DNA of 25,150 nt from Clostridia bacterium (GCA_021202495.1 JAJQCX010000197.1:1-25150), one strand, 5' to 3'; numbered from the stretch's first letter, positions 6,648 through 14,496 are shown. Notes: generated by a model not told the origin, from the sequence alone. Numbers and translations are program-made.

Positions 6648-6670
6648 GTTCGGCGGCGTTGCCGCCGAAC
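6648..6670. repeat. Perfect hairpin directly after purA
   Basis: GTTCGGCGGC (6648-6657) and GCCGCCGAAC (6661-6670) form a 10-base GC-rich stem with a GTT loop, 2 bases after the purA stop. In the purA direction it is not followed by a T run; the four T lie on its other side and overlap the purA stop. It may protect the mRNA 3' end or pause polymerase rather than terminate. Confidence 0.7.
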
Positions 6671-6672
6671 TT

Positions 6673-7944
6673 TTACCGAACAAGATTCTGCGTACGGTTC
6701 GGACCTACGCCGACCATGGAAACCCTGACATCGCAAAGCTCTTCAATTCGAGCGATATATTTCTTTGCGTTTTCGGGAAGCTCGTCGTAGGATGTGCAGC
6801 CTGAAATGTCGCCCTCCCAGCCTTCGAGTTCTTCGTAAACGGGTTCGCATTTTGCCAAAAGGTCGAGCGAATAGGGAAGCTCGGTTATTACTTCACCATC
6901 GAGCTTATAGCCGACGCATATTTTAAGTGTGGGAATGTCGGAAAGCGTGTCCATTTTATTGACAGCAATGGAATTGAGCCCGCTCGTGCGAACCGCAAAT
7001 TTGACGATAATCGCGTCAAACCAACCTGTGCGGCGCGGACGACCTGTCGTCGTGCCGAATTCGTTGCCGCGGTTGCGGATGAGATCGCCCATTTCGTCAA
7101 GAAGCTCCGTCGGGAACGGTCCTTTGCCTACTCTCGTCGTGTAGCTCTTTACGACGCCGATGCACTCGTCAATAAGCGTGGGTCCAACGCCCGCGCCGAT
7201 GCACACGCCGCCCGAAACCGGGTGAGAGGACGTAACATAAGGATATGTTCCGAGGTCAAGGTCAAGAAGCGTACCCTGTGCGCCCTCGAAAAGAACCTTC
7301 TTGCCCTCTTTGATTGCGTTATAGAGAAGAACCGTACAATCAGCCATATAGGGCTTAAGACGTTTTGCACATTCTACATATTCTTCAACATAATCCTCGT
7401 ATTTGAGCGGCTCACCGCCGTATACTCTTTCAATAAGAAGATTTTTAGCTTCAAGATTTGTCTTAAATCTCTCGCGGAAAATCTTTTCGTCCACAAATTC
7501 GTGCATCCTTATGCCGGAGCGCTCCGCCTTTTCCATGTAGCACGGACCGATGCCGCATTTTGTGGTGCCGATGTCACTCTTGCCGCGGCTTGCCTCGCTG
7601 AGAGCGTCGAGCGTGATATGATATGGAAGAATCATGTGGCATCTTGCGTCGATTTTGAGATTGGACACGTCAATGCCGCGTGAGATAAGAGTGTCTATTT
7701 CACTGAGGATGACCTTGGGATCGACAACAACGCCGTTGCCGACAAGACAAAGCGTCTTGGGATTGAGAATTCCGGAGGGGATGAGGTGGAGCTTATATTG
7801 CACGCCGTCGGCTTCAACGGTGTGACCTGCGTTGTTTCCGCCCGACGAACGAACGACAACGTCCGACTCCGAAGCCAAAATATCGATAATTTTACCCTTG
7901 CCTTCGTCACCCCACTGAGCGCCGATAACTACTTTAGTTGACAT
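6673..7944 (-). CDS. purA: Adenylosuccinate synthetase
   Basis: PurA joins IMP and aspartate using GTP to make adenylosuccinate, the first committed step to AMP. The 423-residue protein has the full family length. The N-terminal loop VIGAQWGDEGKGK carries the catalytic Asp13, and NNAGHTV carries His41. GPCYMEKAERSG, GAQGTLLD and the late TTGRPRRTGWFD segment are also present, as are the GTP-binding NKMD near the C-terminus and the closing VGVGPNRTQNL. The start is the ATG at 7944 because a full AGGAGGT (plus-strand 7952-7958) precedes it by about 7 bases; an 18-residue upstream extension in frame has no such signal. Its own promoter faces away from the CorC-type gene. purB lies about 2.8 kb away on the other strand. 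Confidence 0.97.
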   Translation of the reverse strand: MSTKVVIGAQWGDEGKGKIIDILASESDVVVRSSGGNNAGHTVEADGVQYKLHLIPSGILNPKTLCLVGNGVVVDPKVILSEIDTLISRGIDVSNLKIDARCHMILPYHITLDALSEASRGKSDIGTTKCGIGPCYMEKAERSGIRMHEFVDEKIFRERFKTNLEAKNLLIERVYGGEPLKYEDYVEEYVECAKRLKPYMADCTVLLYNAIKEGKKVLFEGAQGTLLDLDLGTYPYVTSSHPVSGGVCIGAGVGPTLIDECIGVVKSYTTRVGKGPFPTELLDEMGDLIRNRGNEFGTTTGRPRRTGWFDAIIVKFAVRTSGLNSIAVNKMDTLSDIPTLKICVGYKLDGEVITELPYSLDLLAKCEPVYEELEGWEGDISGCTSYDELPENAKKYIARIEELCDVRVSMVGVGPNRTQNLVR

Positions 7945-7978
7945 AAATATGACCTCCTGAAGAAAATTGAGGGATTTG

Positions 7979-8002
7979 CCGATAGGCTCAATTGCCAATC
8001 GG
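7979..8002 (-). promoter_or_regulatory. Hairpin in the purA leader
   Basis: In the purA leader RNA, CCGAU and AUCGG flank a U-U mismatch and an inner GGC/GCC pair around a six-base loop (AAUUGA). It sits about 20 bases upstream of the Shine-Dalgarno. An alternative pairing GGCUC/GAGCC overlaps it, so two structures compete. It matches no riboswitch class that I recognise. Confidence 0.4.
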
Positions 8003-8037
8003 AGCCTCTAAAACCAAGATAAAAATCAACATTAATT

Positions 8038-8066
8038 ATCATAGCAAATTTTCGGCAATAAATCAA
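8038..8066 (-). promoter_or_regulatory. purA promoter
   Basis: On the minus strand TTGATT (8061-8066), 17 bases and TATGAT (8038-8043), giving a leader of about 88 bases. It is back to back with the promoter of the divergent CorC-type gene. Confidence 0.65.
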
Positions 8067-8093
8067 TGCTTTTTTTGATTTATTTTGTTGCAC

Positions 8094-8122
8094 TTGACAA
8101 ATTTATTTAATTGCTGTACTAT
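8094..8122 (+). promoter_or_regulatory. Promoter of the CNNM/CorC-type gene
   Basis: A consensus TTGACA (8094-8099), 17 bases and TACTAT (8117-8122). The -35 boxes of this promoter and the purA promoter are about 27 bases apart. Confidence 0.7.
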
Positions 8123-8157
8123 TATATTGCTTTTTTAACCAAGGATTTGATGTTTTT

Positions 8158-9426
8158 ATGGTTAACCCCCTATGGATACCGATATTGATATTGGTTGCGC
8201 TGTCGGGATTGTTTTCGGCAACGGAGACGGCGTTTTCGTCCTTTAACAGGGTAAGAATGAAAAATTTGGCGCAGAACGGCAACGATAATGCAAATCTTGT
8301 GCTGAAGCTTTCGGATGATTTCGATAAAATACTTTCGACTATACTTATCGGCAATAATATAGTAAATATCACGGCGACGTCGCTTTCGACGCTTCTTTTT
8401 ACGCAAATTTTGAGCGACCCAAGCCTTGTCACGCTTGTCTCGACCGTCGTAATGACGTTAATTGTACTTATTTTCGGTGAAATCACGCCCAAAACGCTGG
8501 CAAAGCAATCGGCTGAAGGCTTTGCAATGTTCATAGCACCCGCGCTTAATTGTCTCACAATTCTTTTAACTCCGCTGAGCTTTCTTTTCATGCAGTGGCA
8601 AAAGCTTGTTTCTAAGATTTTTAAAACGGGCGACAGGGAGGCAATGACCGAGGACGAGCTTTTGACAATAGTTGACGAGGCACATCAGGACGGCGGGCTT
8701 AACAGTGACGAAAGCGAGCTCATCAAAAACGCGATTGAATTCAGCGACATTGACGTGACGGACGTTTTGACACCGCGCGTCGACGTTGTGGCGATAGATG
8801 TGGAATGGGGTAAAGAAAAAATAGAAGAGGTTTTTGACGAATCCGGCTATACGAGACTTCCGGTATATAAAGACACTATTGATAATATTATCGGCGTTTT
8901 AAATCATCGCGATTTTGTCACGATGTGCAAAAGCAGTATTTTCCGCATAGAAAACGCGGTCAAGCCGGTTAAGTTTATCTTTTCAACAATGAAAATCCCA
9001 AAGCTCCTGCGCCTTTTGCAGCAGACAAAGTCGCATCTTGTTGTTGTAACCGACGAATACGGCGGCACGGAGGGCATTGTCACTCTTGAGGATATTTTAG
9101 AGGCGCTTGTCGGCGAAATTTGGGATGAATACGACAGCGTTTCGAGCGACGATTTTGAGGAAATTTCGGATAATGTATATAAGGTCAGCGGCTCTGTCGC
9201 GCTTGAGGATATGTGCGAATTTTTTGAGATAGAATATGACGAGGAGGAGCATGAGGACATTGTGACGGTCGGCGGATTTGCAGCAGCGCAGCTCGAAAAA
9301 ATACCGAGCGTCGGAGACAGCTTCGTATACGAAAATTTGAAATTCACAGTCACGTCGACGGAATCGGCGCGTGTTTTGAGCGTACTTGTAAAAGTGGAAG
9401 AAAAAGAAGAGGAGAATGAAGAATAA
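8158..9426 (+). CDS. CNNM/CBS/CorC-type membrane protein (hemolysin C family)
   Basis: A 422-residue member of the DUF21-CBS-CorC family (YfjD/YtfL/MpfA type), linked to Mg2+ or Co2+ export and metal tolerance; older annotations say hemolysin. Residues 1-165 form the CNNM/DUF21 membrane domain with about four helices, including GLFSATETAFSS, STILIGNNIVNI and LIFGEITPKTLAK, all family hallmarks. Two CBS domains follow (about 195-315) with TPRVDVVAI, YTRLPVYKDTIDNIIGVL, VVVTDEYGGTEGIVTLEDI and ALVGEIWDE. A CorC_HlyC domain (about 330-410) ends the protein, after which the tail is Glu/Lys-rich. AAGGA at 8141-8145 is 12 bases before the ATG, a long spacing, but no better in-frame start is present. 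The ion it moves cannot be read from sequence. Confidence 0.93.
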   Translation: MVNPLWIPILILVALSGLFSATETAFSSFNRVRMKNLAQNGNDNANLVLKLSDDFDKILSTILIGNNIVNITATSLSTLLFTQILSDPSLVTLVSTVVMTLIVLIFGEITPKTLAKQSAEGFAMFIAPALNCLTILLTPLSFLFMQWQKLVSKIFKTGDREAMTEDELLTIVDEAHQDGGLNSDESELIKNAIEFSDIDVTDVLTPRVDVVAIDVEWGKEKIEEVFDESGYTRLPVYKDTIDNIIGVLNHRDFVTMCKSSIFRIENAVKPVKFIFSTMKIPKLLRLLQQTKSHLVVVTDEYGGTEGIVTLEDILEALVGEIWDEYDSVSSDDFEEISDNVYKVSGSVALEDMCEFFEIEYDEEEHEDIVTVGGFAAAQLEKIPSVGDSFVYENLKFTVTSTESARVLSVLVKVEEKEEENEE

Positions 9427-9443
9427 ATTGTTTAAAATTATTG

Positions 9444-9478
9444 TTGCTTTGTAACTTTTTTTGTACTATAATGTACAA
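9444..9478 (+). promoter_or_regulatory. Promoter of aminotransferase-purB-proC with an inverted repeat over the -10
   Basis: TTGCTT (9444-9449), 17 bases and TATAAT (9467-9472). The -10 hexamer is flanked exactly by TTGTAC (9461-9466) and GTACAA (9473-9478), a perfect 6-6-6 inverted repeat that could be an operator. Confidence 0.6.
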
Positions 9479-9521
9479 GGTTGATTTGACAAAAAGCATC
9501 TTTGAAAGGAATGACGTTTAA

Positions 9522-10715
9522 ATGTATTTGTCCGAAAAATTTTCTTCTGTTGCTCCGTCGGCTACGCTGACAATCGATTCTAAGGCGAAAGCTCTTAAGG
9601 CAAGCGGGGTTGACGTTGTAGGCTTCGGTGCGGGGGAGCCCGATTTTCCGACTCCCAATCACATCAAAAATGCCGCTATTGAGGCTATAAACAATAATTT
9701 TACAAAATATACTCCCGCGTCCGGTACGCTTGATTTGAAAAAGGCTGTATGCGAGAAGTTTCAAAAGTTCAATAATCTTTCGTATAAACCCGAAAACATT
9801 GTCATTTCAAACGGCGCGAAGCACTCGTTAAACAATGTTTTGGGCGCTGTTTTGAACAAGGGCGACGAGGTCATCATTCCCGCTCCGTGCTGGGTGAGCT
9901 ATCCCGAGATGGTTCGCTTGGCGGACGGCGTTCCCGTTCTCGTTACTGCAACGGAGGAGGAGGGATTTCTTCCTTCGGTTGAGAAAATCGAGGCTGCGGT
10001 TACGGATAAGACGAGAGCAATTATAATTAACAATCCCTCAAACCCGACGGGCATGTGCTTTCCTGAGGAAATGCTGCGCGCCATTGCCGCGCTTTGCGTT
10101 GAAAAGGGCATTTACATCATCGCGGATGAAATTTACGAAAGTCTCGTTTACGACGGAAAGAAGAATTTTTCCGTTGCCACGATTAGCGATGAGGTAAAGG
10201 ATATTACAATTGTTGTGAACGGCGTTTCAAAAACATATTCAATGACGGGCTGGAGAATAGGCTACACAGCGTCGAACGCGAAGCTTGCGAAGGTTATGTC
10301 TAACGTTCAGAGCCACATGACATCAAATCCTAACTCTATTGCGCAGTGCGCCGCTGTTGCGGCTCTTACGGGCTCGCAGGAGAGCGTTGAGGAAATGCGC
10401 AAGGCGTTTGAAGAGCGCAGAAATTACATGGTTGAGCGCATGAACAAGATTGACGGCGTTTCCTGCATCAAGCCCGACGGCGCGTTTTACGTTATGATGA
10501 ACCTTTCGGGGCTTATCGGAAAGAAGATAGACGGAGTTGAAATTACCGGCAGCGACAGCTTTGCCGAATACTTCCTTGAGGTTTCAAAGGTTGCGGTCGT
10601 TCCGGGCAAGAGCTTTGGTTCGGACATTCACACGCGTTGGAGCTATGCGACAAGCATGGAGAACATAACCAAGGGTCTTGACAGACTTGAGGACTTTGTG
10701 TCTCAACTGAAATAA
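9522..10715 (+). CDS. aspB: Class I PLP-dependent aminotransferase, probably aspartate aminotransferase
   Basis: A 397-residue fold-type I aminotransferase of the AspC/AspB Igamma subgroup, which moves amino groups between aspartate/glutamate and keto acids. Hallmarks are VGFGAGEPDFPTP, KYTPASGTLDLKKAV, ISNGAKHS, NNPSNPTG, IADEIYESLVYDG, the PLP lysine in SKTYSMTGWRIGY, and a C-terminal RWSYATS whose Arg normally holds the substrate alpha-carboxylate. Aspartate preference is inferred from subgroup similarity; prephenate or alanine transamination cannot be ruled out. AAAGGA lies about 12 bases before the ATG. purB starts 20 bases after the stop and proC follows, so the three form one operon. 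Supplying aspartate for PurA is a reasonable reading of the context. Confidence 0.9.
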   Translation: MYLSEKFSSVAPSATLTIDSKAKALKASGVDVVGFGAGEPDFPTPNHIKNAAIEAINNNFTKYTPASGTLDLKKAVCEKFQKFNNLSYKPENIVISNGAKHSLNNVLGAVLNKGDEVIIPAPCWVSYPEMVRLADGVPVLVTATEEEGFLPSVEKIEAAVTDKTRAIIINNPSNPTGMCFPEEMLRAIAALCVEKGIYIIADEIYESLVYDGKKNFSVATISDEVKDITIVVNGVSKTYSMTGWRIGYTASNAKLAKVMSNVQSHMTSNPNSIAQCAAVAALTGSQESVEEMRKAFEERRNYMVERMNKIDGVSCIKPDGAFYVMMNLSGLIGKKIDGVEITGSDSFAEYFLEVSKVAVVPGKSFGSDIHTRWSYATSMENITKGLDRLEDFVSQLK

Positions 10716-10735
10716 ATTGATTCGGAGGAATGAAC

Positions 10736-12169
10736 GTGGAAAACGATATTTATCAGAGCCCTCTCAATTCACGCTATGCAAGCCGTGAAATGCAGTATCT
10801 TTTTTCAAATGAAAAGAAATTCCGCACATGGCGCAGGCTGTGGGTGGCGCTGGCGGAGTCCGAAATGGAGCTTGGTCTGCCGATAACACAAGAACAAGTT
10901 GACGAGCTCAAGGCGCACGTTGACGACATTAACTACGATGTTGCAGTTGCGCGCGAAAAAGAGGTTCGTCATGACGTTATGAGCCATGTTTACGCTTACG
11001 GCGTTCAGTGCCCGAAGGCAAAGGGAATTATTCACCTCGGCGCGACAAGCTGCTACGTTGGCGACAACACCGACATCATCATTATGCACGAGGCATTGAG
11101 GCTTATAAAGAAAAAGCTTGTCAACGTTATGGCGCATTTGGCTGACTTTGCTATGAAGTACAAGGACATGCCCACGCTCGGCTTTACGCATTTTCAGGCG
11201 GCGCAGCTCACGACGGTGGGGAAGAGAGCCTCGCTGTGGCTGATGGATTTGGTGATGGATTACGAGCTTTTGGAGGATCAGCTTTCAAAGGCAATGCTTT
11301 TGGGAAACAAGGGTACAACAGGCACACAGGCAAGCTTTTTGGAGCTCTTTGACGGAGACCACGAAAAGGTAAAGCTTCTTGAAAAGAAGATTGCCGAAAA
11401 GATGGGCTATTCAAAGGTTTTCCCCGTTTCGGGGCAGACATATGCGCGCAAGCTTGACACGCATGTTTTGAACGTTCTTTCCTCGATTGCGCAAAGCGCG
11501 TACAAGTTCAGCAACGATATGCGCCTTTTGCAGCACCTCAAGGAGGTTGAGGAGCCGTTTGAAAAGAGCCAGATAGGTTCTTCGGCAATGGCGTACAAGC
11601 GCAACCCCATGCGCAGCGAGCGTATTTCCTCGCTTGCGAGATATGTTCTCTGCGATTCGCTCAATCCGGCTATCACAGCGTCGACACAGTGGTTTGAAAG
11701 AACGCTCGATGACAGCGCAAACAAGCGCATCAGCGTTGCGGAAGCATTTTTGGCGACAGACGCTATTTTGGGCATATATATCAACATTCTTGACGGCATT
11801 GTCGTCTATCCCAAGGTTATAGAAAAGCATATTTATGCCGAGCTTCCGTTCATGGCAACAGAAAACATACTGATGCGCGCCGTAAAAAAGGGCGGAGACC
11901 GCCAGGAGCTGCATGAAAAGATAAGAGAATATTCAATGCAGGCAGGCGCAAATGTAAAGCAGCTCGGACTGGAAAACAATCTTATCGACTTGATTGCAGA
12001 TGATGAAGCGTTTATGCTCGATATAGACGAGCTTAAATCGATAATGAAACCCGAAAGCTATATCGGCAGAGCTCCGCAGCAGACGGAGGAATTTATAAAA
12101 GAGGTTGTGCAGCCGATCCTCGATGCAAACAAAGACGATATTGGCGTAAAGGTTGAGCTCTCAGCATAA
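10736..12169 (+). CDS. purB: Adenylosuccinate lyase
   Basis: PurB splits adenylosuccinate to AMP and fumarate and also acts on SAICAR earlier in purine synthesis. The roughly 477-residue protein belongs to the fumarase/aspartase superfamily. Visible are EVRHDVMSH (His79, His84), LGATSCYVGDN, FTHFQAAQ (catalytic His near 152) and the mobile signature loop GSSAMAYKRNP (281-291) with the catalytic Ser. Length and the KRNPMRSE form fit the longer PurB type. The GTG at 10736 is preferred because GGAGGA at 10724-10729 sits 6 bases before it; the ATG at 10730 touches that site directly and is too close. It is the middle gene of the aminotransferase-purB-proC operon. Confidence 0.96.
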   Translation: MENDIYQSPLNSRYASREMQYLFSNEKKFRTWRRLWVALAESEMELGLPITQEQVDELKAHVDDINYDVAVAREKEVRHDVMSHVYAYGVQCPKAKGIIHLGATSCYVGDNTDIIIMHEALRLIKKKLVNVMAHLADFAMKYKDMPTLGFTHFQAAQLTTVGKRASLWLMDLVMDYELLEDQLSKAMLLGNKGTTGTQASFLELFDGDHEKVKLLEKKIAEKMGYSKVFPVSGQTYARKLDTHVLNVLSSIAQSAYKFSNDMRLLQHLKEVEEPFEKSQIGSSAMAYKRNPMRSERISSLARYVLCDSLNPAITASTQWFERTLDDSANKRISVAEAFLATDAILGIYINILDGIVVYPKVIEKHIYAELPFMATENILMRAVKKGGDRQELHEKIREYSMQAGANVKQLGLENNLIDLIADDEAFMLDIDELKSIMKPESYIGRAPQQTEEFIKEVVQPILDANKDDIGVKVELSA

Positions 12170-12192
12170 AAGTTAAGAAAGGGATTATCGTT

Positions 12193-12993
12193 ATGAAACT
12201 TGGCGTAATAGGCGCGGGCAATATGTCCACGGCAATTTTACACGGCGTCATTAAGGCGCAAACCTTCGCGAAGGAGGACATTTACGTGAGCGAGCCGTTC
12301 GCGGACAGGCTCAAAAAAGCGGCACAGCTCGGAGTTCACGCGACGACAGACAATAGGGAAGTCGTAAGAAACAGCGATTACATTATCTTTGGCGTAAAGC
12401 CAAACGTCATTTTAAAGGTTATGGATGAGGTTCGCGAGGAAGTTCAAGATAAGGTTATTATTTCGATTGCCGCGGGAATCAGCGTTGACACAATGAAGGG
12501 CGTTTTGGGCGAGAATGCCAAGATTGTGAGAACAATGCCCAACGTTGCCGCGCTCGTCGGTGAGGCAATGGTTGCAATCTGCAACGCGGACAATGTTTCC
12601 GAGGAAGAAATGACCGTCGTAAAAGGCATTTTTGAATCAATCGGCAAGATTGCCATGCTTCCGGAGTATCTCATCAACACCGCAACAGCGGCAAACGGCA
12701 GCGGTCCCGCATATGTATTTATGATGGTTGAAGCAATGGCGGACGCCGCAGTACTTCACGGTATTCCGCGCGAAACGGCATATTTGCTCGTTGAGCAGAC
12801 AATTTTGGGTTCGGCAAAGCTTGCGCTTGAAACGGGTATGCACCCCGGTCAGCTCAAGGACATGGTTTGCTCGCCCGGCGGCACGGCGATTGAGGCTGTG
12901 TATCAGCTTGAACAGGACGGCTTCCGTGCCTCGCTTATCAACGCAATCGACCGCTGCGTAAAGAAAGCAGATAAGATGGGCGCATCCAAATAA
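12193..12993 (+). CDS. proC: Pyrroline-5-carboxylate reductase
   Basis: ProC reduces pyrroline-5-carboxylate to proline with NAD(P)H, the last step of proline synthesis. The 266-residue length is normal. The N-terminal Rossmann loop is GVIGAGNMSTAI, followed by FGVKPN, IISIAAGIS and RTMPNVAALVGEA. The C-terminal half carries GSGPAYVFMMVEAMADAAV and the P5CR signature region SPGGTAIEAVYQLEQDGFRA. AAAGGG lies about 10 bases upstream of the ATG, and purB ends 23 bases before it. A strong terminator follows. Its link with purB in an operon has no obvious pathway logic beyond amino acid/nitrogen metabolism. Confidence 0.96.
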   Translation: MKLGVIGAGNMSTAILHGVIKAQTFAKEDIYVSEPFADRLKKAAQLGVHATTDNREVVRNSDYIIFGVKPNVILKVMDEVREEVQDKVIISIAAGISVDTMKGVLGENAKIVRTMPNVAALVGEAMVAICNADNVSEEEMTVVKGIFESIGKIAMLPEYLINTATAANGSGPAYVFMMVEAMADAAVLHGIPRETAYLLVEQTILGSAKLALETGMHPGQLKDMVCSPGGTAIEAVYQLEQDGFRASLINAIDRCVKKADKMGASK

Positions 12994-13011
12994 GTAAGGA
13001 CAAACATTCAT

Positions 13012-13068
13012 AAATCCCTCCCAAAAGGCATATTATTTACAGATGCTTTAGACGGGAGGGATTTTTTT
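13012..13068 (+). terminator. Terminator of the proC operon, overlapping the spoIIM ribosome binding site
   Basis: AAATCCCTCCC (13012-13022) pairs perfectly with GGGAGGGATTT (13054-13064), with a 31-base loop and a seven-T tail. The GGGAGGG of the 3' arm is also the Shine-Dalgarno of the next gene, which starts at TTG 13067 inside the T tail. Readthrough transcripts would therefore have that site masked unless the stem is opened. Confidence 0.85.
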
Positions 13069-13621
13069 GCGCGTTAATTCATCCGGCGGAGAGAGAAATT
13101 CGCTTGTAGTTGTAATATTGATAGTGTTCGCCGTGGGGCTGATTTTGGGCATTTTGTCCTTATTTCGTATGCCGGTTGAGATAACGGAGGAAACGAAAGA
13201 TGTGATAGCAACAGCCCTCCTTGAACGCGGCAGCCTGCGTGAGGTGATAATTTCAAACTGCACGGCGGAGCTTGTATGGCTTTCGGCGATTTGGATATTG
13301 GGGACGCTCAGCGTCATGGCGCCGTTCATTGCCGCAATTGTTGCGATGCGAGGCTTTATTTTAGGATTTTCGAGTGCGTTTATCCTTTCCGAAATAACGA
13401 GCGCGGAGGTGAAAACTCTCTGCGCCTACATCGTGCCGCAATGCGTTTTTTCGCTGCCGCTTATGACCCTTTTTTCGGTTTTATGCATAAAATCGTGCGT
13501 TGAGCGAAAGAGCGGCGAAACAACCGACGCCAAGTATTTCCTGCTTGGGCTTATTTGTGCGCCTCTGTGTGTCGCCTTTTCTGTAATCGAAGCTTTAATT
13601 TCCTCTCTTTTGCTCGGTTAA
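13067..13621 (+). CDS. spoIIM: Stage II sporulation protein M-like membrane protein
   Basis: A 184-residue, very hydrophobic protein with about five transmembrane segments (near 12-33, 65-90, 93-112, 122-145 and 157-180). Length, topology and the conserved feel of LREVIISNCTAELVWLSAIW, then MRGFILGF, match the SpoIIM/DUF95 family. SpoIIM works with SpoIID and SpoIIP in septal peptidoglycan remodelling during engulfment. The TTG at 13067 is chosen because GGGAGGG at 13054-13060 is 6 bases upstream, and later starts would cut the first membrane segment. Position supports the call: in Bacillus spoIIM lies a few genes upstream of dacF, and dacF follows here after one gene. A different DUF95-like membrane protein remains possible. 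Confidence 0.7.
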   Translation: MRVNSSGGERNSLVVVILIVFAVGLILGILSLFRMPVEITEETKDVIATALLERGSLREVIISNCTAELVWLSAIWILGTLSVMAPFIAAIVAMRGFILGFSSAFILSEITSAEVKTLCAYIVPQCVFSLPLMTLFSVLCIKSCVERKSGETTDAKYFLLGLICAPLCVAFSVIEALISSLLLG

Positions 13622-14430
13622 AACCCTTTTTCCTTCAAATCCCGAACAATATCGACATAAAAATTCGTTATGTCGCGCACTCCGTCGCCGTCCGCGGCAA
13701 ATTTTCTGCGTCTTAAATCAACCGCGTCGTTATGTGAAATCCCGCGGCGGTGAGGCGAGGAAAAAGTGCCCATGTAATTTGTCCATTTACACGCGGCGGG
13801 CGTGAGCAGTCCGTCGTTTTCGCCTTCAAAATGCTTAACAACGATGTAAGGAAATCCTAAAAGGATGTCGGAGAAAGGGTTTTTCATCACAAAAGAGCAG
13901 CTTTGATAAAAAACCGCGGGATCGTCGGGATTTTGCCTGTTAAATTCCGCCGCACATTCAGTTCTGAAAATTTGTATCGCGTTATATGTGTCGGGCTTTT
14001 TGTCGCCGGCAAGTTTATAAAAGAAATCAAAAATTTTGCTGCCGCCTTTTATGAGAATGGGCGGTATTTTTAATAAGGCATCAACTGTTTTTGAGCCGTT
14101 GTGCGGAGTTGAAAGCGTCGTCAGCGAAGAAATAAAGCCGCATTTTAAGGTGGAAATAATGTATCTTGCTTCAAGTCCGCCTTTTGAATGGGCTATAATG
14201 TTGAGCTTTTCCGAGCCCGTTCTTTCCAGAACCTTTCGCATTTCCAAGACGAGCTGATTTGCGTTTTCCTCAACAGTTGCGTTTGAATCCTGATGGCTGC
14301 AGTAAACCTCAGAGCCCATTTTTCGCAAAACTTTGGGAATTCTCCCCCAGTAGCCTATTTTATCGCAGTTGCGAAATCCCATTCCGTGAATAAAAAACAG
14401 GGGATATTTTGTTTTAAGCTCTTCCTGCAT
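13618..14430 (-). CDS. Lipase-like alpha/beta hydrolase
   Basis: A 270-residue alpha/beta hydrolase resembling bacterial triacylglycerol lipases. FFIHGMGFRN (residues 12-21) is the oxyanion-hole HG motif and IIAHSKGGLEARY holds the nucleophile Ser82 in the elbow H-S-K-G-G. Asp206 (GENDGLLT) and His233 (GISHNDAV) are candidate triad partners, and LSTPHNGS is typical of lipases acting on bulky esters. There is no signal peptide, so it is probably cytoplasmic, unusual for a lipase. The ATG at 14430 is used because AGGAGG (plus-strand 14439-14444) lies 8 bases upstream; the GTG at 14439 overlaps that site. Its stop shares TTAA with the convergent spoIIM stop. Substrate unknown. Confidence 0.82.
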   Translation of the reverse strand: MQEELKTKYPLFFIHGMGFRNCDKIGYWGRIPKVLRKMGSEVYCSHQDSNATVEENANQLVLEMRKVLERTGSEKLNIIAHSKGGLEARYIISTLKCGFISSLTTLSTPHNGSKTVDALLKIPPILIKGGSKIFDFFYKLAGDKKPDTYNAIQIFRTECAAEFNRQNPDDPAVFYQSCSFVMKNPFSDILLGFPYIVVKHFEGENDGLLTPAACKWTNYMGTFSSPHRRGISHNDAVDLRRRKFAADGDGVRDITNFYVDIVRDLKEKGF

Positions 14431-14450
14431 TTCTTTCACCTCCTCATTTT

Positions 14451-14479
14451 AGTCTATCACAACAGCGTCATTTTTTCAA
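14451..14479 (-). promoter_or_regulatory. Promoter of the lipase-like gene
   Basis: On the minus strand TTGAAA (14474-14479), 17 bases and TAGACT (14451-14456), giving a short leader into AGGAGG. Confidence 0.6.
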
Positions 14480-14496
14480 TACGGCATATTTTTTGA

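Noticed and set aside
6648..6670. Hairpin after purA as an intrinsic terminator
   Set aside because: In the purA direction the stem is followed by ACACGGGG, not a T run, so it is listed as a hairpin only.
7945..8037. Purine riboswitch or PurR box in the purA leader
   Set aside because: The leader lacks the three-way junction core and loop sequences of purine riboswitches, and I see no CCGAAC-type PurR boxes.
10805..11914. Long minus-strand open frames opposite purB
   Set aside because: Composition is Arg/Cys/Leu-rich and typical of antisense frames; purB is unambiguous on the other strand.
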